DNA from: Sphingobacteriaceae bacterium
GTDB taxonomy: Bacteria > Bacteroidota > Bacteroidia > Sphingobacteriales > Sphingobacteriaceae
Assembly (NCBI GenBank): GCA_903644075.1
Contig: CAHJXH010000003.1
Coordinates: 1-57,147 of the forward strand
Direction: 5' to 3'
Length of the DNA: 57,147 bases
The notes beneath the pieces were generated by a model, which saw only the letters and a program-made list of their open reading frames with translations, searched no databases and had not been told where the DNA came from. This document shows, one piece after another, positions 17,568-27,100 of this stretch; the first letter of the stretch is position 1, and every line of letters begins with the position of its first letter. The position numbers and the translations under genes are program-made.

Positions 17568-18914
17568 CTACGCCTCGGTAACCGCTTTAGGTTTAATATT
17601 GTAATTGCTCACCTTGCGGAACACCGCTTCCAGCACCTCGCCCTTTAAATAGCTTTTTACATCGCCGCTTAAAATAGCTTCTTTAACTATCGGCAATACT
17701 TCGTGGTAAGCAGATAAGGTATAAGCAATATCCTGACTGGTATGGCTGTAGCACATGTTATGGAAACCGGCCCAAAGCACACCGCGTTTAATCATTTCCT
17801 GTTGCATCAGGGTTTTCAATTCTAACCCATTGCCTGCCTGCGGCGTAAAAGTCACCATGGTTCGGCAGTTAAAACCGATACATTTGGTGTATTGATCCAT
17901 ACCGAAAACTTTGGATAGTTGATTGTAACCATCTTTCAATAAAGCGCCCTTATCGTTGAGGTATTGCGGTACATTTTCATCGCGCAGTTCATTTATCGTA
18001 GCAATACAAGCTGCCAGTGATAAAGCCTCGCCGCCAAATGTGGTATAGCTGAAAACTTCATTATTGAACAGCTCCATTACATCGGCACGGCCGGTTAATA
18101 AAGCTATTGGCATACCGTTAGCGCATGCTTTAGAGAAAACAGCCAGATCAGCCTTTACATTGAAATACTCCTGTGCGCCACCCAATGCGATGCGGAAACC
18201 AGTCCACATTTCGTCGAAGATCAGCAGCGTGCCGTTGGCTTTACATACTTTGGCCAGCTCCTGCAAAAAGCCGGGTTTCGGGGCTTCGAAAATAAAAGGT
18301 TCCAGTATCAGTGCAGCTACGGTTTCATCAAGTGCAGCTTTAATAGATTCTATATCGTTATACTCGAAAGTATAGGTCATGTCCTGAATAGCTTCGGGGA
18401 TACCGGCATTACGGCTGGTGATGCCGATGTACCAATCGTGCCAGCCGTGGTAACCGCAGCAAAAAACCTTATCGCGACCGGTAAAGGCACGCGCCACACG
18501 GATAGCTGCAGAGCATACATCTGCACCTGTTTTAGCTATCTTAACAGCTTCGGCGTTGGGGATAACTTCCTGCACCAACTCTGCCAGTTCAACTTCCAGC
18601 GGGTGCATCAGTGAAAAAGTGATGCCATCTTCCAATTGACGGCGGATAGCCTCGTTAACCACAGGGTAAGCATAACCCAATGAAACCGGCCCTATTGCCG
18701 CATTAAAATCGATAAACTCATTGCCATCAGCATCCCAAACGTGCGAGCCTTTACCTTTTACCAGGTATTTAGGTGCTACACCTTTTGTAAACTGACCGGG
18801 CCCTTTAGCTAAAGTTTGCGTAACGGGTTTTTGCACCTTTAAAGCGCGCTCATATATTTTATCAGATTCGCTGATGATCGGGTAATTATTAGTCAACTGG
18901 ATCTTGTTAGCCAT
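17568..18914 (-). CDS. Class III aminotransferase, glutamate-1-semialdehyde-mutase-like
   Basis: This 448-residue PLP enzyme has the fold-type I class III pattern: LILEPFIFE, LLIFDEMWTGFR with D234 pairing the PLP nitrogen, and the Schiff-base lysine K262 in AVFSKACANGMP. GYHGWHDWY (154-162) is the class III phosphate/aromatic loop. It resembles GSA aminomutase (HemL) more than acetylornithine or GABA aminotransferases. However, the Lys motif differs from true HemL, and its setting among NeuB, transketolase and cytidylyltransferase genes argues for amination of a keto-sugar instead of heme synthesis. It overlaps nothing but sits 1 base from the SDR gene and 6 bases after transketolase. Amino donor and substrate are unknown. 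Confidence 0.92.
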   Translation of the reverse strand: MANKIQLTNNYPIISESDKIYERALKVQKPVTQTLAKGPGQFTKGVAPKYLVKGKGSHVWDADGNEFIDFNAAIGPVSLGYAYPVVNEAIRRQLEDGITFSLMHPLEVELAELVQEVIPNAEAVKIAKTGADVCSAAIRVARAFTGRDKVFCCGYHGWHDWYIGITSRNAGIPEAIQDMTYTFEYNDIESIKAALDETVAALILEPFIFEAPKPGFLQELAKVCKANGTLLIFDEMWTGFRIALGGAQEYFNVKADLAVFSKACANGMPIALLTGRADVMELFNNEVFSYTTFGGEALSLAACIATINELRDENVPQYLNDKGALLKDGYNQLSKVFGMDQYTKCIGFNCRTMVTFTPQAGNGLELKTLMQQEMIKRGVLWAGFHNMCYSHTSQDIAYTLSAYHEVLPIVKEAILSGDVKSYLKGEVLEAVFRKVSNYNIKPKAVTEA

Positions 18915-18920
18915 AATACT

Positions 18921-19871
18921 TTATTCTGAAAATTGAGGAGTTAAAACTGGTGGTTGCTGGTAGCGGGTTTTATAGCCCAGTACCTTTTCGGCTATTTGCT
19001 TGCCTGTAAAGCCTTCGTGCTGCAACACAGCGGGTAGTAATGCGGGCTTAAACCATTTTTCGTTTAGGGCGATAGGCAATACTCTAGCCATGGTACCATA
19101 CTTCAAAAACACTTCGGCCACAATGCTATAAAGGCCCCCGGTAAGGAAATGATCTTCGAGGGTAACTAGCAGCTTGCTTTGCGCTGCCGCGTTTAGTATC
19201 GCTTCTTCGTCAACCGGTTTCAGACTGCGCATGTTGATAAGGCCAACTGACAGACCTTCGTTTCTGAGTATCTCAACAGCAATTAATGCCTGCTCGAACA
19301 ATAGACCATAAGTCAGTATGGTTACGTCTGCTCCCTCGGCAACTATCTCGGCTTTGCAAAACTCATAAGGCGCATGCACATAACCGGTTTGGCGAGTGTT
19401 GATGCGGGTATAAGCCGGGTCTTCCGATTCCCAGATCTCGGGCAGCATTTTAATCAGATCATCCTCATCTGCCGGGGCAAATACCGTCATATTGGGGATG
19501 CCACGCATGATGGAAATGTCTTCGATAGCCTGATGGGTTGGCCCGTTGGCATCTGATAAAAAGCCTGGTATAAAGCCGCTTAGCTTAACCGGCAGATCGG
19601 CAATGCCAACATCAGTACGTACAAACTCGAAAGCGCGCATGGTTAAAAATGCTGCCAATGCGTGCACCACAGGGATGCGGTTGCGCAAGGCTAAACCGGC
19701 TGCTGCGCCTATCATGGTTTGTTCGGTAATACCCGTATCTATAAAACGCTTGCCTAATATACCGGGCAGGTTGCGCACCAGGGCGCGGTTCTCGGCCGTC
19801 ATCACAATAATTTGCTCGTCGGCTAAGGCTGTTTGGGTTAATAGTTCTTCGTATGTCATACTATCTGACAA
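18921..19871 (-). CDS. Transketolase-like, C-terminal (pyrimidine/Pyr) subunit
   Basis: At 316 residues this carries the Pyr and C-terminal domains of a split transketolase. The catalytic Glu that activates thiamine diphosphate is present (E50 in DTGITEQ), followed by GAAAGLAL, GPTHQAIEDISIMR and MRSLKPVDEEAI. The start overlaps the preceding N-terminal subunit by 11 bases (19861-19871), so the two subunits are translationally coupled and presumably form one heterotetramer. Transketolases move a two-carbon ketol unit between phosphosugars. A second, operon-bound copy points to a dedicated role in extending or trimming the sugar skeleton of the operon's product, not the pentose phosphate pathway. 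Confidence 0.93.
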   Translation of the reverse strand: MSDSMTYEELLTQTALADEQIIVMTAENRALVRNLPGILGKRFIDTGITEQTMIGAAAGLALRNRIPVVHALAAFLTMRAFEFVRTDVGIADLPVKLSGFIPGFLSDANGPTHQAIEDISIMRGIPNMTVFAPADEDDLIKMLPEIWESEDPAYTRINTRQTGYVHAPYEFCKAEIVAEGADVTILTYGLLFEQALIAVEILRNEGLSVGLINMRSLKPVDEEAILNAAAQSKLLVTLEDHFLTGGLYSIVAEVFLKYGTMARVLPIALNEKWFKPALLPAVLQHEGFTGKQIAEKVLGYKTRYQQPPVLTPQFSE

Positions 19872-20724
19872 TTAAAGTTTCGGATGTTAATGATGTGATG
19901 TCGTGGCCATGAAGTTCCATCAACAGATGAGCTACCTCTTCGCCGGAGAAATTGCAGAACCAGCGATCGGCACGTTCCTGGATGCTTGGTAAGCCCTTGC
20001 CCCTGATGGTATCGGCTATAATTACGCTTACTTTTCCTTCCTTAAATGAGTAATTAGAAAATGCATCATGAAGTGCCACAAAGTCGTGCCCATTGATACG
20101 TTTTACCGATGCTCCGAAGGCTTCGAACTTATCAGCCAACGGCTCCAAAGGGATCAGATCTTCGGTGCGCACATTGGCCTGAAAATGGTTGCGGTCTACC
20201 ACGAAAATCAGGTTATCTAACTTGTAAGCATTGGCCACAAGCAAGGCTTCCCAACAGGTACCTTCGTTCAACTCGCCATCGCCCAAAATGCAGACAACCT
20301 TATTATCGCCACCGCTTATTTTAATATCCATTGCCACACCCATAGCCACCGAAGGCAGGTGACCTAAAGAACCCGAATGGAACTCTACTCCCGGGATACG
20401 TGTATTTGGGTGCCAATAAATATAATCATCGATGGAAAGGTGTTTCTCTAAACGTTCTTTATGAATTAAGCCAAGTTCGGCCAATGTGCCGTACAGGGCA
20501 GGTACATCATGCCCTTTTGATAAAAAGAAATAGTCGCGTTCCGGATCGTATAAATTGGCTTGGGTGATGTTTAAGAACCGGCCATACAAATACACGATCA
20601 GATCAACCGCCGAAAGTGATGCCCCTGTAAAGCAGCCTCCACCGGTTGACATGCGTACAATATGTTCCCTCACTTTTAGGGCTATTGCCTCTAATTCCTG
20701 ATCGTTATAATTATTTTTCTGCAC
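19861..20724 (-). CDS. Transketolase-like, N-terminal (TPP-binding) subunit
   Basis: This 287-residue protein holds the PP domain of a split transketolase, with YFFLSKGHDVPALYGTLAELG (from 65), HSGSLGHLPSVAMGVA (116-131) and the TPP/Mg motif GDGELNEG (148-155) followed by VVDRNHFQ. Binding residues for thiamine diphosphate appear complete. It precedes the C-terminal subunit with an 11-base overlap and starts 21 bases after the cytidylyltransferase. Split transketolases are common in Bacteroidota and in secondary-metabolism and surface-sugar clusters. Here it is part of the sugar operon. Confidence 0.93.
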   Translation of the reverse strand: MQKNNYNDQELEAIALKVREHIVRMSTGGGCFTGASLSAVDLIVYLYGRFLNITQANLYDPERDYFFLSKGHDVPALYGTLAELGLIHKERLEKHLSIDDYIYWHPNTRIPGVEFHSGSLGHLPSVAMGVAMDIKISGGDNKVVCILGDGELNEGTCWEALLVANAYKLDNLIFVVDRNHFQANVRTEDLIPLEPLADKFEAFGASVKRINGHDFVALHDAFSNYSFKEGKVSVIIADTIRGKGLPSIQERADRWFCNFSGEEVAHLLMELHGHDITSLTSETLIVR

Positions 20725-20745
20725 TGTGTATTAGGTTATAAGGTG

Positions 20746-21570
20746 TTATACAGTTTGTAAAGGAACCTGCCTGGTTTGCCCGGATGCAATGGTTTTTAAC
20801 TCATTTAAATGATTGCGATACCAGTTTACACCGGCATACTGCGCATTGAGCTCATAGATCTCGGGCTTACGCTGAAGCAGATCGAGAATGTCCTGGCAGG
20901 AGAAGTTATCGCGGGTTCGGTAGAGTTCTTCAAATACACGCTTGATGAATTGATAATCCTCCGGATAATCAATGGTAAAGCGGTGCGACATCGAGTAATT
21001 CAACCCCGTTTGCCACTCCACATTACCTATTCTGAATACCTCCGGGTTTTCCCAGATGTAAGGCGTGGTATGTTCTAATTCTAAAGGGCGTGTTGCGCCA
21101 TCCCATGCTTTTTGTAAGCAGGCCATGGTCATGATCTCTACATCATTACCATCGGGATGGGTGGCAGGATGGAGGTTGCTCACATAATCAAACTTGCCCC
21201 TGTTATTAAAGAAATAATCGAGCACATCGTCTACAATCCGTGGGTCAATCAGCGGGCAATCAGACGGGATCTTCAATACCACATCGGCCTCAAATAACCT
21301 GGCTGCTTGGTAGTGGCGTTCGAGTACATTATCGAGGCTACCCCTGTAATAGGGCACTTTCAGCAGTTTAGCTTCTTCAACTATCACATCATCCTCGGCA
21401 GTATCCGATGTAGCAATAATCACAGTTGCACGGTGCCTGATAATGAGTAAGCGCTCTATCATGCGGGCCAGTAAACTTTTACCCAGCAAGGGCATTATTA
21501 CCTTACCCGGCAAACGGCTCGAAGCCATACGGGCCTGAACAATAATTACTACTTTCTCTGCCATAACCAC
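20746..21570 (-). CDS. SpsF/NeuA-like cytidylyltransferase
   Basis: This 274-residue nucleotidyltransferase begins with the CTP-binding signature VQARMASSRLPGKV (11-24), followed by IIATSDTAEDDVI, GSLDNVLERHYQAA and the acidic PSDCPLIDP. This is the CMP-KDO/CMP-Neu5Ac synthetase fold in its SpsF (spore-coat polysaccharide) form. It would activate the ulosonic acid from the phosphatase-synthase as a CMP-sugar in the cytoplasm. It lies second in the operon: 14 bases after the glycosyltransferase-like gene and 21 before transketolase. GTG- or ATG-level start choice is minor (M1 or M3). Together with the NeuB-type enzyme it is the strongest evidence that the product is a CMP-activated acid sugar. 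Confidence 0.9.
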   Translation of the reverse strand: MVMAEKVVIIVQARMASSRLPGKVIMPLLGKSLLARMIERLLIIRHRATVIIATSDTAEDDVIVEEAKLLKVPYYRGSLDNVLERHYQAARLFEADVVLKIPSDCPLIDPRIVDDVLDYFFNNRGKFDYVSNLHPATHPDGNDVEIMTMACLQKAWDGATRPLELEHTTPYIWENPEVFRIGNVEWQTGLNYSMSHRFTIDYPEDYQFIKRVFEELYRTRDNFSCQDILDLLQRKPEIYELNAQYAGVNWYRNHLNELKTIASGQTRQVPLQTV

Positions 21571-21584
21571 TTATCCTTTATGTT

Positions 21585-22637
21585 TTAAAAAAGCACTTCC
21601 GCGTATTCGCGGCGTGCTTTTTTACGCTGTACCAATAGTAATTGAGGGTTGAAATCAGCCTTGTTTCCTTTATAGTTTACAAACCTCCTGCACAGGCTTG
21701 CGATATTTTTAGCCGACTGACCTTCGTTCTGCACAGGGCAAAGTTGTTTCAGATCATCAACATCAAACCACGAATGCACTTTCTTACCCAGGGCAATGCC
21801 GGTATAAACTACAGTTGAATATTGGGTAATCAGCTCACAGCAATTGGCAATCATGTGATTGGTATTGCCTGCCCTGAAAACCATTGTACCAACCGGTGCA
21901 TACTTGCGGATCTCGCGCTCTGCCCTTTCAAAATTTTCGTTAGGGTGCAGTTTAAAAAGCAACTGCCTGCCTGCTGCCAGTTTTACCGCCTTTTTAATAA
22001 AAGCAGGGCGGTTTTCTATACGATAGGTTTCGCGCATATCTGTAGTGGCAACCATTACATAATCGCGATACGGGAAATCATTATCTAAAAACTGCTCAAT
22101 GTCATCATAATTAGGCATGCCGGTAACTACAATCTTGTTTGCCGAGGTACCATTTTTAGTAAAATATTGTTTGTACCCTTTAGAGGCAGCACAGTAAACA
22201 TCACAAATATCTGATGAGCCGTTTAACGAGGTATTACCACATGCAGCTGTGGGTAGTTTTGAGGCTTTAACTATTTTACTAAACCAGGTGTATTTATCAA
22301 TCATACCCTCTTGCACCCATACGGTCTTAAATTGCTGCATGCGTATGGGGATCATCATATCTGAGCAGTAAACCACCAGATCATAATTATTAAGTTTGGC
22401 CTTATAGTCTATCTGTAAACCATGGTTGTTTAAGTAAGCCTCAGATTTTTCTCTGAAAGGCCTGGCTATAATTGTACCGTTAAATAAGCGGGTCTGATTA
22501 GCAAAATAATCAAGCCATTTCCAATCTGTAAATAACTGGCTAAACCAGCAGTCCATATCAGGCAGCTCATTTGCTATCTGATGCATTTGAGAGGTTTGGT
22601 TTAATGAACCGGTAATAAACAATACCTTTTTCTTCAT
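21585..22637 (-). CDS. Putative GT-B-type glycosyltransferase
   Basis: I choose the ATG at 22635-22637 (MKKKVLFITGSLNQ, 350 residues). The reading frame stays open to 22781, but those 48 residues look like untranslated leader. The first strand KKVLFITGS and later FKLHPNENFERAEREIRKYAP, followed by ITQYSTVVYTGIALGKKVHSW, resemble the two-domain GT-B fold of capsule or CDP-glycerol-type transferases, in which the H in KLHP and the Ser/Thr-rich YST turn contact the nucleotide-sugar phosphate. It is the first gene of the operon and the likely transferase that uses the CMP-activated sugar. I cannot name the family with certainty; some epimerase-like GT-B proteins look similar. Confidence 0.75.
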   Translation of the reverse strand: MKKKVLFITGSLNQTSQMHQIANELPDMDCWFSQLFTDWKWLDYFANQTRLFNGTIIARPFREKSEAYLNNHGLQIDYKAKLNNYDLVVYCSDMMIPIRMQQFKTVWVQEGMIDKYTWFSKIVKASKLPTAACGNTSLNGSSDICDVYCAASKGYKQYFTKNGTSANKIVVTGMPNYDDIEQFLDNDFPYRDYVMVATTDMRETYRIENRPAFIKKAVKLAAGRQLLFKLHPNENFERAEREIRKYAPVGTMVFRAGNTNHMIANCCELITQYSTVVYTGIALGKKVHSWFDVDDLKQLCPVQNEGQSAKNIASLCRRFVNYKGNKADFNPQLLLVQRKKARREYAEVLF

Positions 22638-22811
22638 GTGCCCGGGGGTATAAGCTTTGGTTTCAACAGTGCTATTACAATAAAATTGGTTGGTAACATC
22701 AATAGTTACACAAACCCCATTTTTCTGATTGATTAAAAGTAAACGGGCAATCTTTAAATAATAAGAAGTTAAGATTATCAAATTATGAAGTACATTAAAT
22801 AGATGTTATGA

Positions 22812-23651
22812 CTACTCTGCCTTAGCATAATTTTTAGCATTTGTGGTTAGGAAATCCCTCAATACCACCAACTTATCGGTATTAATAAGGTCAACTCCAC
22901 AGCTTAATAATTCTTTCCACACGGTTTCATTTTCTGGCGAAGCCCACAGCCTAACTTTTTTGCCGAACTTGTGGGCTATCACTACAAATGCGCATAAACG
23001 GTCGCGTTCCAGAGGCGGCATTACCCCCTCTCCTTTCCACTTTAGTATTCTCGAATATTTGCAGCTGGCGGTTTGGTAAACATTTTTTGACAGCGTATCC
23101 TGCCTTACCCGCATCAGGTCTTCATCTATAAAAGCCAGGCGGCTCTGCTGGCTTTTTAGTAGTGCATAAGGTTTGTGCCCGGTTAATACAACGGTGATCT
23201 GGCGTTGAATAAATTCTCCTGATTCATATCCTGAAATGATGGATCTGTATTTATCTAGCAGTACTTCTAATGCCTGGTAGGTTTTGTCAGCGTCTGATTT
23301 AATATCAATCATCAGCATTACCGGGTAGGCCGGGCAGGCTATTTGATTTTTACCTGCAATGCAATCTGCAAGCGGTTGGAAGTAAAGGCGTTCGAGTGTT
23401 TTTTGTTTTTTGAAGATGGGCAGCATATGGGCCACCACCAAATTGCCGCCACGCAAATAAATATCAGCTTCAACATGGGTGTAGCCATTGTCTAATGCAT
23501 CATACAGCGGGCGTTTATGCCAATAGTCGTTATGGGCAAAAGCGTTTACGAGAGAATAATTTTGGGAGTCGGCTTTATGGCTGATCAAAATCAGCAGCGG
23601 GAAGAGGAATAATTTGAGGTGCTTCAGACAATGCTTTGCTTGCTGCATCAT
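22812..23651 (-). CDS. Secreted GDPD/PI-PLC-like phosphodiesterase family protein (AIM6-like)
   Basis: This 279-residue protein has a signal sequence (to about residue 30). Its TIM-barrel begins VNAFAHNDYWHKRPLYDALDNGYTHVEADIY, containing H40, N41, E61 and D63, with a second His in LVVAHMLP (H75). This is the PLC-like phosphodiesterase superfamily, closest to the AIM6-like branch, where AHNDY replaces the classical HRG motif. Such enzymes hydrolyse glycero- or inositol-phosphodiesters; exact substrates for this branch are poorly known. It sits 174 bases upstream of the sugar operon on the same strand with its own candidate -7 element. Whether it is read together with that operon is unclear. 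Confidence 0.8.
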   Translation of the reverse strand: MMQQAKHCLKHLKLFLFPLLILISHKADSQNYSLVNAFAHNDYWHKRPLYDALDNGYTHVEADIYLRGGNLVVAHMLPIFKKQKTLERLYFQPLADCIAGKNQIACPAYPVMLMIDIKSDADKTYQALEVLLDKYRSIISGYESGEFIQRQITVVLTGHKPYALLKSQQSRLAFIDEDLMRVRQDTLSKNVYQTASCKYSRILKWKGEGVMPPLERDRLCAFVVIAHKFGKKVRLWASPENETVWKELLSCGVDLINTDKLVVLRDFLTTNAKNYAKAE

Positions 23652-23666
23652 TTATAAATTATACAG

Positions 23667-23674
23667 CAAAGCTA
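23667..23674 (-). promoter_or_regulatory. Candidate -7 promoter element (TAGCTTTG)
   Basis: A TAnnTTTG match on the minus strand, 15 bases before the ATG of the GDPD-like gene. No TTG at the expected -33 spacing, so the call rests on one box. Confidence 0.3.
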
Positions 23675-23796
23675 CAGCCTCAATATTTCCAAATTATTAG
23701 GTTTTGGTAAAGTGTTGTTATACTTATTGTTAAGTTGCCCGTATAATATTAAATGCGCCTACAAAAACAGCATTTAAAGTGCGGATACAAGAATTT

Positions 23797-24123
23797 TTAA
23801 ATCCGCCGCCTTGGGCGTTTTGCTTTTTCGGGTGCAAAATTATTGTTACGAACAACTCTTTTGTATGCTGGTGGCGCTTGTTTTTCCTCAACCAGGTTTA
23901 CTTTAAGCTCACGGTCGCCCATTTCGGTGCCATCGAGCGCAATAATCGCGTTTTGAGCTTCGGCAAGTTCAAGCATTTCTACAAAGGCGTAGCCTTTACA
24001 AATACCCGTTGCGCGGTCGCGCACAATCTTAATTGTACTTACATCACCAAAAGGCGCAAAAAGCTGCACAATCGCAAGCTCTTCTGTGTGTAAAGGAAAT
24101 CCTCCTATAAATATTTTTACCAT
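23797..24123 (-). CDS. RRM-type RNA-binding protein
   Basis: A small bacterial RNA-recognition-motif protein. I choose the ATG at 24121-24123 (MVKIFIGGFP, 108 residues), since most bacterial RRM proteins begin right at the first strand and a -7-like box (24136-24143) lies inside the 23-residue upstream extension. RNP2 is IFIGGF and RNP1 is KGYAFVEM, with the aromatic positions kept. A basic tail ends AKRPRRRI. Such proteins bind single-stranded RNA and are thought to act in cold adaptation or RNA turnover. The gene lies 74 bases downstream of the giant membrane protein gene in the same direction. Confidence 0.9.
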   Translation of the reverse strand: MVKIFIGGFPLHTEELAIVQLFAPFGDVSTIKIVRDRATGICKGYAFVEMLELAEAQNAIIALDGTEMGDRELKVNLVEEKQAPPAYKRVVRNNNFAPEKAKRPRRRI

Positions 24124-24135
24124 TTGCTTAGGTTG

Positions 24136-24143
24136 CAAAGTTA
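24136..24143 (-). promoter_or_regulatory. Candidate -7 promoter element (TAACTTTG)
   Basis: A TAnnTTTG match on the minus strand 12 bases before the RRM start chosen here. It supports that start over the upstream in-frame ATG at 24192. No good -33 partner seen. Confidence 0.3.
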
Positions 24144-24197
24144 GAGAATCTTCTGCGATATGCATAACCATACTTCCATAAACAATACTCATTAATT

Positions 24198-27100
24198 TTA
24201 GGCAGCTTTACTTTCTGATGAATTAAACAACGAGAATATCTTGAGAACGGTTGGCACACCAACTGTAATAACTGTTAAATATTTGATGAGCGTTGTATAA
24301 GCCTCCTGTTGCGAAGCAAAAAGGAAAACCAGCACCGCTACAATTAGTATAACCAGCGGCATCCGTAGCTTACCCCAGTTGCCGTTGTCTTTAATCTGTC
24401 GTTGTATCTGCATAGCTTCTGTATTACCAATAGCGGTAAGAATAAAATTACGGAACCCATGATTAAAAATCTTTAGTATTCCGTATTCGGGAACGATCAA
24501 TCCCTTACAGATCAACAGGATGAGGTTGTAATCATCATAGGGATTAACCAAACCATCTTCGGCCAGGTCGTACAGCAAAAACTTTTCTTCTTTAGTTAGC
24601 GACTGCCATATGTACATATAAAAGTAATGTGCTGTAATACCCAATTTTATAGACAATGAATCTACTTCAGGGTCATCCTTATCTTTTTTCTTTTCTTCAT
24701 TTATGAGATCAAGAACCGGTTTCGCCATTTTTTTAAGGAAATGGCCGCTCCTGGTTTCATACATCAAAATCTTTTTCCAGGCGGGGTCTTTCACATCAAT
24801 CAACACCTCCTCACTAATCAATTTTTTAATAACGATTTTAAAATGGCCAAGCAGTACATGCCATCTTTCCAAATCATGTTCTGGGGTGCGCTTAGAGCCT
24901 GCTGCTCCATCATCTGATGCATTGTAAGCAGCTTGCTCATTGTTAAGCGAATCGAGAAAATTAATGGGATGCACGGTAGAAACAACGATTACCTTGCTTG
25001 CCCCTCTTTGCAGCAGGTCTTCCAGAAAATTAAGTTTAAGGCGGTTTGATATCGGGTTTTTGATGTCATATTCGAAATGATTGACGATTATGAAACCATG
25101 TTTGTGATTAACCGCGGTTTGTTTCATTTTTTCCCAATCCCTGTTAGTGCCTGCAATGTCTGTATCATTGGGCATCAGTATCATATCGGCAACAAAATAA
25201 TTATCGCTATTATCCCCCAACAACGTTCTCAGCTTTTCCATTTTACCCGAACCTGGCGTGCCAATCAAAAAGATCAATGAATTCAGCTTTTCATTTTCGA
25301 GTAATAGATCATCAATATTTTCCCAATACGTTTCCGGAGGCAAATTAAGGGCGAATAATCTTTTCAGGATATTGTGCAATACGGCCCAGAAACCGGCAAG
25401 TGCGGCAAAAAACAACACCCAATAAATTACGGCTAAGTACCATTTACTATCCAATTTAAAAACCGGTAGGCCGTATACCAGCTTATTAGATTTAATTACC
25501 AGGTACGACTGATCATTGAGGCGACAATAAGTGATGCCCTTATTGCCCCAAAATAAACTGCTGTATTGCCTTGAACTATCGCCCGGCGTATGGTCAAGCT
25601 CGCCCAATCCGGTAATCTGGTCTTTATCACCAATGGTTAGCAACCTAAATAAAGTCTTCGTGGTCGAATCTCCTTTTATATAGGTTGCATCCCTCTTGTT
25701 ATTAACTTCAAAAGCGGTATCTATCCATAGGTGGTCTATATACCGGTTCGCCTCCAGTATGCCGGTTTCATTAAGCAGGTAGGCATTTTGTATTGTTTTA
25801 GCAAATTGTACATGGCGGTACCTGGTTAATAGTTTAATTTCATAATTGGCGATAGATACATAAAAAAGGAAAACGGGCAAACCACTGGTGATAATTAACC
25901 GCGTAAAAGTCATCAGCGAAAAACGCTTGCTAAAATTGCCTTTGATTGGGGTATTAAAATCCGTTGGTTGTTTATATAGGCTGTATATGATCAATAAAAA
26001 TGATGCTAACTGACCCTGAAACAACAATAAATGCACAACCTGGGTTTGAAATATGGCTATAACATCTATTAAAATAATGATACTTCCCAGCGTTATAACA
26101 GCCTTTTGCTTAAGCCGGTATTTATCGATGTCTGTTTGTTTATAAACCCGGGCATAAAGTACATTCAGGAAAAGATAAGATAGGCCTGATGCTGTTAAAA
26201 GCATAAAAAGACATTCCAGAAATGGTGTGTGGCCAATCCAGCAGATCAGCAACATAATAGTTATTAAATTACCCCATAATGCCAATTTATATTCCTGTTG
26301 AAATCGCTTATCGGGCCCAATCCACGAAATATCAAAATAGTGTTTTCTATAGTAATGCTTTTTAACCGATACTACGAAAACAATAAACAGTTCGAGCGCA
26401 AGCACGATAAAAAATGCAAAAAGCATCGAAAAATTAAAAACGAAATGATTGAATGCGCGGATATTATCGTACGATTTATCTTCCATTATCACAATGGCAT
26501 ACGGCAGATCGGGAAATGGGTTTAGGTAAACATTGTATTGATTGCCCGAGTATTTGGTGGTAAAAAGCTTATCGCTATGGGCATCTAAAGCAGCACTAAG
26601 CGTGTTATGTTCAGAAAACTCTTTAAACAGGTCTTCGTTTAATTGCTTTGTTTTATCAGAATGATAGAGCACCTTACCCTGCATGTTAATGATGCAATAA
26701 GTGAAGCCGGGTGTAAGCACCGGTTTATCTAAAGCCTGCAGATCAAAAGACAGTGCTGTATAAGGAGCAGTGGGATGTTCTTTAACAGTAGCAGGGATGC
26801 TCATAACGGTTGTAAAGGTTCCGGTGGTCCATGAGGTTACAGGTTCTATATAAAACGGCTTACCAGAGCTTCGCCCGAGGTATAATGACTGGTTATTTTT
26901 TAGACGTAAAAAATAATCGCGGTTTGAAAAATCGCCTGGCGGAGGGTTGGGTGTACCGGCAGGCACGCGGGAAGTTTTTAACTCCATACCCATGCTATCT
27001 AATTGGTACAACTGGTTTACCTTAACGTCGCGCAGTACATCTCCAAAAGTCAAATTATACTGAGTAACCACCTCCACACAGCAAGCAGAATCCACCATGC

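Noticed and set aside
17568..18914. HemL (heme biosynthesis)
   Set aside because: The lysine-region motif and the operon context point to a sugar aminotransferase; no other tetrapyrrole genes are present.
22638..22781. 48-residue in-frame extension of the glycosyltransferase-like gene
   Set aside because: The ATG at 22637 begins the canonical first GT-B strand (KKVLFITGS); the extension resembles no domain and is better read as leader.
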